NCBI GenBank assembly: GCA_902476265.1
Contig: CABSCP010000003.1
Coordinates: 111,698 to 175,697, forward strand
From: an uncultured Lachnospiraceae bacterium
Lineage (GTDB): Bacteria > Bacillota > Clostridia > Lachnospirales > Lachnospiraceae
Length of the DNA: 64,000 nucleotides
Reading direction: 5' to 3'
Shown: in pieces, positions 60,387 through 64,000 of the stretch
Position numbering within the stretch: the first letter of the stretch is position 1
Layout of the letters: the number at the start of each line of letters is the position of its first letter
The notes under the pieces: model-generated
Databases searched by the model: none
What the model was told of the DNA's origin: nothing
The model's input: the letters and a program-made list of their open reading frames with translations, nothing else
Translations under genes and position numbers: made by a program

Positions 60387-61373
60387 CTACAAGAGATGCG
60401 CTCTGAGCTCTTCGCTGCTCTTAGGGGACAGATAGGACGGCGCAATATCAAACACGGTCTTAGCGCCGCACATTCCTTCCTGATTCATGCGATATGCCGC
60501 CCGGGCGAACGCTGCGATCACCGAACCCGTAAATTCCGGGTTGGATTCCAGCTTTAAGCTGTACTCGATCACATGCCCGTGCTCTGCATTTACTCCCGTT
60601 CTTCCCGTCCTTATCACACAGCCGCCGTGAGGCAGTCCGCTGTGATCCCGGGCCATTTCTTCCTCTGAAATAAAATGAACGACAGTATCATAATCCGCAA
60701 AATAATTGGGCATGGTTTTGATTTCCTGCTCGATCCTTGCCGTATCGGCCCCTTCCTCTGCCACCACAAAACACTCTCTGGTATGCTTCTGCCTGGTGGT
60801 AAGTTCCGGATTTGAACCGCTTCTCACCGCTTCCAGCGCCTGGGGCACAGGCACCGTATACTGTCTGGCGTCCTTTACTCCTGCAATCCGGCGCACCGCA
60901 TCGGAATGTCCCTGACTGACGCCCTTTCCCCAAAAAGTGTAATCCTGTCCTTGCGGAAGGATGCAGTCCGCATACAGCCTGTTTAAGGAAAACATGCCCG
61001 GATCCCAGCCGCAGGAAATGATGCCGGTCTTTCCGCCTTCTCTGGCCGCCCGGTCCACCGCTTCAAAATGCTCCGGGATCTTCGCATGGGTGTCAAAACT
61101 GTCCACCACATTGTACATTTTTGCATATTCCGGAGTCTGTACGGGCAAATCCGTAGCGCTGCCGCCGCACAAAACCAGCACGTCAATTTCATCCTGCATC
61201 TCTTTGAGGGCTTCCGTGCCCAGCACTCTTGCGCCCGGCGTCTTTATCTTTAATTTTTCAGGATCCCGGCGGGTGAATACCGCTGCAAGTTCCAGATCAG
61301 GGTTCTGCATAACGGCGCTTTCCACGCCTTTTCCAAGGTTGCCATATCCTAAAATTCCAATTCTGATGCTCAT
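60387..61373 (-). CDS. ddh: meso-Diaminopimelate D-dehydrogenase
   Basis: NADPH-dependent enzyme making meso-diaminopimelate directly from tetrahydrodipicolinate, for peptidoglycan and lysine. It has 328 residues from ATG 61373 (MSIRIGILGYGNLGKGVE), which has AAAGGAG upstream and matches the family length near 326. The Rossmann motif is GYGNLGKG. CGWDPGMFSLNRLYAD near 150-165 and KGVSQGHSDAVRRI near 180 are conserved in the family. It is apparently monocistronic. Confidence 0.95.
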   Translation of the reverse strand: MSIRIGILGYGNLGKGVESAVMQNPDLELAAVFTRRDPEKLKIKTPGARVLGTEALKEMQDEIDVLVLCGGSATDLPVQTPEYAKMYNVVDSFDTHAKIPEHFEAVDRAAREGGKTGIISCGWDPGMFSLNRLYADCILPQGQDYTFWGKGVSQGHSDAVRRIAGVKDARQYTVPVPQALEAVRSGSNPELTTRQKHTRECFVVAEEGADTARIEQEIKTMPNYFADYDTVVHFISEEEMARDHSGLPHGGCVIRTGRTGVNAEHGHVIEYSLKLESNPEFTGSVIAAFARAAYRMNQEGMCGAKTVFDIAPSYLSPKSSEELRAHLL

Positions 61374-61457
61374 CGTCTTATCTCCTTTGCTGTTATACTC
61401 ATGGTCCTTTCGTATTTTACCACAAAACAGCAGTATGTAAAACATTTTTTCGGCAGT

Positions 61458-62279
61458 TTAAAGGATGTAATCTTTTAAATCTTCTTTCAGCTTCTCCCAG
61501 GCATCCTCATGCTCCACATAATACAGGGGACAGAGTTTTCCGCAGGTATCATAATGCCGCTTCACTGCGGAAGGCCCCAGATCATATTCTTTCATCAGCC
61601 AGCCCAGCAGTTTGAGCAGGGACCGGTAGGTTGCTTCCGTAAATTTCCCGTCCTCCTGCAGATAACAGCATTCAATGGATATGGAATTGAAATTATGTTC
61701 TTTGACCGCATAGCCGATTTCGTCAAGGGGCAGGCACTGGATAATTTCGCCGTCATACCCGATCACAAAATGGGCCGATGCGGAAGTTTCTCCCGTAATG
61801 CCCAGATTTTCAAAATAACTTCTGTTCTGCCGGGCGCTGGTCCCCGGATTTGCCGTATAGTGCACAAAGAGCTCCGTCACCTCCGGCAGCGCATCCCCCG
61901 GCCTGGAATACTCATTGGGCGTCAAAAAATCCTCTATAATCTCGGGCTTATCGGATTGATTCTTGGAAATAACTTTATCGTCCTCCCGCTGCATGGCGGT
62001 AATATTTTCGGTGTCTCCGGCCCTTTTCCAGATCATACTGCCCACCTTCCACAGGCCGAAAACAAACGCCAGAATCACAACTGCAGCCAGCGTTCCCGTC
62101 ACCATTCGGGCGATTAAAACCTGCCTTCGCCGTTTTTTCCGTCTCATTTTCCTTCGGTAAGCCCGCTGCTCTTCTTCCGTGGGATACCTTCTCTTCTTTT
62201 TTCCCGGATGACTGCCTCTGTTTTCTTCCTGTTCTCCCCAGATAAGGGATAGTTCCCTGTCTCTCTCCTCCTGACGCAT
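61458..62279 (-). CDS. Membrane-anchored N-acetylmuramoyl-L-alanine amidase (amidase_2)
   Basis: 273 residues. The cytoplasmic N-terminus is very basic (about 20-55), and one membrane helix (about 58-80) follows. The outer amidase_2 domain (about 130-273) has zinc ligands His in LFVHYTA, His in KRHYD and Cys in GKLCPLY, and the catalytic-region IECCY. It would cut the muramoyl-alanine bond. ATG 62279 is chosen because GGGAG lies upstream, within a structured leader that could also terminate aspS. It lies downstream of aspS in the same direction. Confidence 0.9.
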   Translation of the reverse strand: MRQEERDRELSLIWGEQEENRGSHPGKKKRRYPTEEEQRAYRRKMRRKKRRRQVLIARMVTGTLAAVVILAFVFGLWKVGSMIWKRAGDTENITAMQREDDKVISKNQSDKPEIIEDFLTPNEYSRPGDALPEVTELFVHYTANPGTSARQNRSYFENLGITGETSASAHFVIGYDGEIIQCLPLDEIGYAVKEHNFNSISIECCYLQEDGKFTEATYRSLLKLLGWLMKEYDLGPSAVKRHYDTCGKLCPLYYVEHEDAWEKLKEDLKDYIL

Positions 62280-62280
62280 A

Positions 62281-62358
62281 AAAAACCGCTCCCGTTTCAG
62301 ATACATTTGAAAGGTCAAGGCCTTTCCCGACTGTATCTTACCACAGAAAGCGGTTTTT
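62281..62358 (-). promoter_or_regulatory. Nested three-stem leader between aspS and the amidase gene
   Basis: Three nested perfect stems span the gap: AAAAACCGCT (62281-62290) with AGCGGTTTTT (62349-62358), GATAC (62300-62304) with GTATC (62333-62337), and GAAAGG (62309-62314) with CCTTTC (62321-62326). On the minus strand the outer stem ends in a T run touching the amidase ATG, and the Shine-Dalgarno GGGAG borders it. It may end aspS transcripts or control amidase translation. Confidence 0.65.
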
Positions 62359-62397
62359 AAGTTTTAATGAAATCCTAATATTTTCTTAATTCCTGTG

Positions 62398-64000
62398 TCA
62401 TTCTTCTTTTGCAGGCATCTCCAGCGCGATTCCCAGCTCTTCCAGCTGCTTTTCATCCACCAGGTTGGGCGCGTCTGTCATCAGGCAGGATGCGTCCTTC
62501 ACCTTGGGGAAGGCGATGACTTCGCGGATGCTCTCCGCTTTTGTCAGAAGCATGCACAGACGGTCCAGGCCGTAAGCCAGACCGGCATGAGGGGGTACGC
62601 CGTATTTAAAGGCATCCATCAAAAAGCCGAACTGTTCCTGCGCCTTTTCTTTTGTAAAGCCAAGAGCGGTGAACATTCTCTCCTGCACATCGTCCTGGAA
62701 AATTCTGACGCTGCCGCCGCCCAGCTCCACACCGTTTAATACGATGTCATAAGCCTTTGCGCGCACCTTACCCGGATCGGTTTCCAGCATGGGAAGATCC
62801 TCTTCCATTGGCATGGTGAAAGGATGATGCATGGCCATAAAGCGGTTTTCTTCTTCGCTCCACTCAAACTGAGGGAATTCCACCACCCAGAGGAAATTGA
62901 ACTGATCATGGTCGATTAAGCCCATCTGTTCGCCCAGTTCGATGCGCAGCGCTCCCAGCACGTTCCAGACAATACTGTTTTTGTCCGCCGCGAATAGCAG
63001 AAGGTCTCCGGGCTCACCGCCCATGGCTTCCACCAGCCTTTTTAACTGCTCTTCTGTCATGAATTTTGTGAAGGAAGACTTATAGCTGCCGTCCTCCTGG
63101 ACAGACAGGTAAGCAAGTCCCTTTGCGCCATAGCCTTTCGCAAAATCAACCAGCGCGTCGATTTTCTTTCTGGGCATGGACGCCTGCCCCTTCGCATTGA
63201 TACCGCGCACGGAACCGCCGTTTTCCAAAGCGCCCGTGAACACGCCGAAACCGCAGCCGGCAACCACATCGGAAACATCCACCAGTTCCATGCCAAAACG
63301 GGTGTCCGGTTTATCGGAACCATAACGGTTCATGGCATCAATCCACTTCATCCGGGGAAGCGGAAGGGGAATTTCCAGTCCGATGGCCTCTTTGCAGACA
63401 TACTGCAAAAGCCTTTCGTTCACATCGATGACGTCATCCACATCCACAAAAGAAAGCTCCATATCAACCTGGGTGAACTCCGGCTGTCTGTCGGCCCGCA
63501 GATCTTCATCCCGGAAACATTTTGCGATCTGGAAATAACGGTCATAGCCGGAACACATCAGCAGCTGCTTAAAAATCTGTGGAGACTGGGGCAGCGCATA
63601 AAAATTGCCGGGATGCACACGGCTGGGCACCAAATAATCTCTGGCTCCTTCCGGCGTGGATTTACACAGTATCGGTGTTTCGATTTCCAAAAATCCCTCT
63701 TCCGTCAGGAAACGGCGGAATGCCGCGCAGATCTTGCTTCTTAAAATGATCTTCTCCTGCTGGTCCGGCCTTCTCAAATCCAGGTAACGGTATTTTAACC
63801 GGATATCCTCTTTTGTTTTGGATGCGGATTCAATCGGGAAAGGAGGCGTCTGCGCCTCGGATAAAACGCGTACCTCGCGGGCTCTGATTTCGATGTCGCC
63901 GGTAGCCAGATTTTCATTCACCGCGCCGGAACGCTTTTCCACCGTCCCCACCACCGCGATCACAAATTCACTCCGCAGGCGCTCCGCCTTTGCGAAATTC
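62398..64000 (-). CDS. aspS: Aspartyl-tRNA synthetase, 3' part (cut by window end)
   Basis: Class II aminoacyl-tRNA synthetase charging tRNA-Asp (or tRNA-Asp and tRNA-Asn). The reading frame stays open to the right edge; the last visible residues before GTG 63963 are FAKAERLRSEFV, so that GTG is internal and about 55 N-terminal residues lie beyond the window. Seen are the end of the anticodon-binding OB domain, motif 2 (CFRDEDLRADRQPEFTQVD), the GAD insertion domain typical of bacteria, and motif 3 (GLAYGLDRLCML). The end EMPAKEE is normal. Confidence 0.97.
   Translation of the reverse strand, partial: NFAKAERLRSEFVIAVVGTVEKRSGAVNENLATGDIEIRAREVRVLSEAQTPPFPIESASKTKEDIRLKYRYLDLRRPDQQEKIILRSKICAAFRRFLTEEGFLEIETPILCKSTPEGARDYLVPSRVHPGNFYALPQSPQIFKQLLMCSGYDRYFQIAKCFRDEDLRADRQPEFTQVDMELSFVDVDDVIDVNERLLQYVCKEAIGLEIPLPLPRMKWIDAMNRYGSDKPDTRFGMELVDVSDVVAGCGFGVFTGALENGGSVRGINAKGQASMPRKKIDALVDFAKGYGAKGLAYLSVQEDGSYKSSFTKFMTEEQLKRLVEAMGGEPGDLLLFAADKNSIVWNVLGALRIELGEQMGLIDHDQFNFLWVVEFPQFEWSEEENRFMAMHHPFTMPMEEDLPMLETDPGKVRAKAYDIVLNGVELGGGSVRIFQDDVQERMFTALGFTKEKAQEQFGFLMDAFKYGVPPHAGLAYGLDRLCMLLTKAESIREVIAFPKVKDASCLMTDAPNLVDEKQLEELGIALEMPAKEE

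Noticed and set aside
63961..63963. GTG as the true start of aspS
   Set aside because: The frame continues upstream with FAKAERLRSEFV, a conserved part of AspRS, so the gene runs off the window.

Overview
The window looks like a chromosomal segment of a spore-forming member of the Clostridia, most likely Lachnospiraceae. The evidence is a SCIFF peptide with its radical-SAM maturase next to a fused secDF, a TIGR04086 membrane protein, a GerA/SpoVAF-type germination protein, a CIRCE-controlled groESL, YesM/YesN-type two-component proteins, meso-diaminopimelate dehydrogenase and DUF5685. This placement is inference from gene content. Nearly every gene is on the minus strand. Only an NhaC antiporter (9-1622), the tmRNA (39301-39659) and a CBS-domain membrane protein (53195-54529) are on plus.

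Layout from left to right. 0-1.8 kb: NhaC antiporter, then a cluster of small hairpins and a bidirectional terminator. 1.8-9.1 kb: a sugar-uptake operon read right to left (binding lipoprotein, two MalF/MalG-like permeases, a GH13 lipoprotein, a second binding lipoprotein) with a promoter at 9046-9075. 9.3-13.3 kb: a YesM/YesN two-component system behind a HAD hydrolase, the probable regulator of the sugar operon. 13.4-17.2 kb: a spore germination protein and a BlaI/BlaR1-type pair with a recognisable promoter and operators. 17.2-20 kb: groESL with CIRCE, and efp. 20.1-21.7 kb: a sensor kinase whose likely OmpR-type partner lies 12 kb away at 34.05-34.73 kb.

21.8-33.8 kb is the most unusual region. 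It is one co-directional block starting with a LacI-ribokinase fusion, followed by a DUF1446/AtuA-like protein, DUF4387, a Cof-type HAD phosphatase, an LplB/LplC-type ABC importer with its binding protein, two ADP-ribosylglycohydrolase-family proteins (one fused to predicted beta-sandwich modules) and a second PfkB kinase. It reads as an undescribed catabolic pathway for an imported glycoside or ribosyl compound, and it may be inserted between the two halves of a two-component system.

34-39 kb: response regulator, MATE exporter, flavodoxin, and a DnaJ / DUF5685 / zinc-ribbon trio. 39.2-39.7 kb: tmRNA with promoter and terminator. 39.8-45.4 kb: a four-gene envelope operon (polytopic GT-C-like protein, acyltransferase 3, secreted SGNH hydrolase, unknown membrane protein). 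45.7-52.5 kb: 1-phosphofructokinase-like kinase, recJ, secDF, scfB and the short scfA. 52.6-54.5 kb: TIGR04086 protein and the CBS-domain protein. 54.6-60.3 kb: an operon joining a GH25 hydrolase, a phosphopantetheinyl transferase, a GHKL sensor kinase, NfeD, flotillin FloA and a LytTR response regulator. 60.4-64 kb: diaminopimelate dehydrogenase, a membrane-anchored amidase and the 3' part of aspS, cut by the window end.

A recurring theme is RNA structure at gene borders. Hairpins lie between cistrons after genes whose products are probably needed in excess (binding proteins, the SCIFF precursor). Hairpins also contain or overlap the ribosome-binding site of several genes (HAD hydrolase, GerA-like protein, amidase, binding protein). 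All function calls come from reading the sequence; no database search was run.
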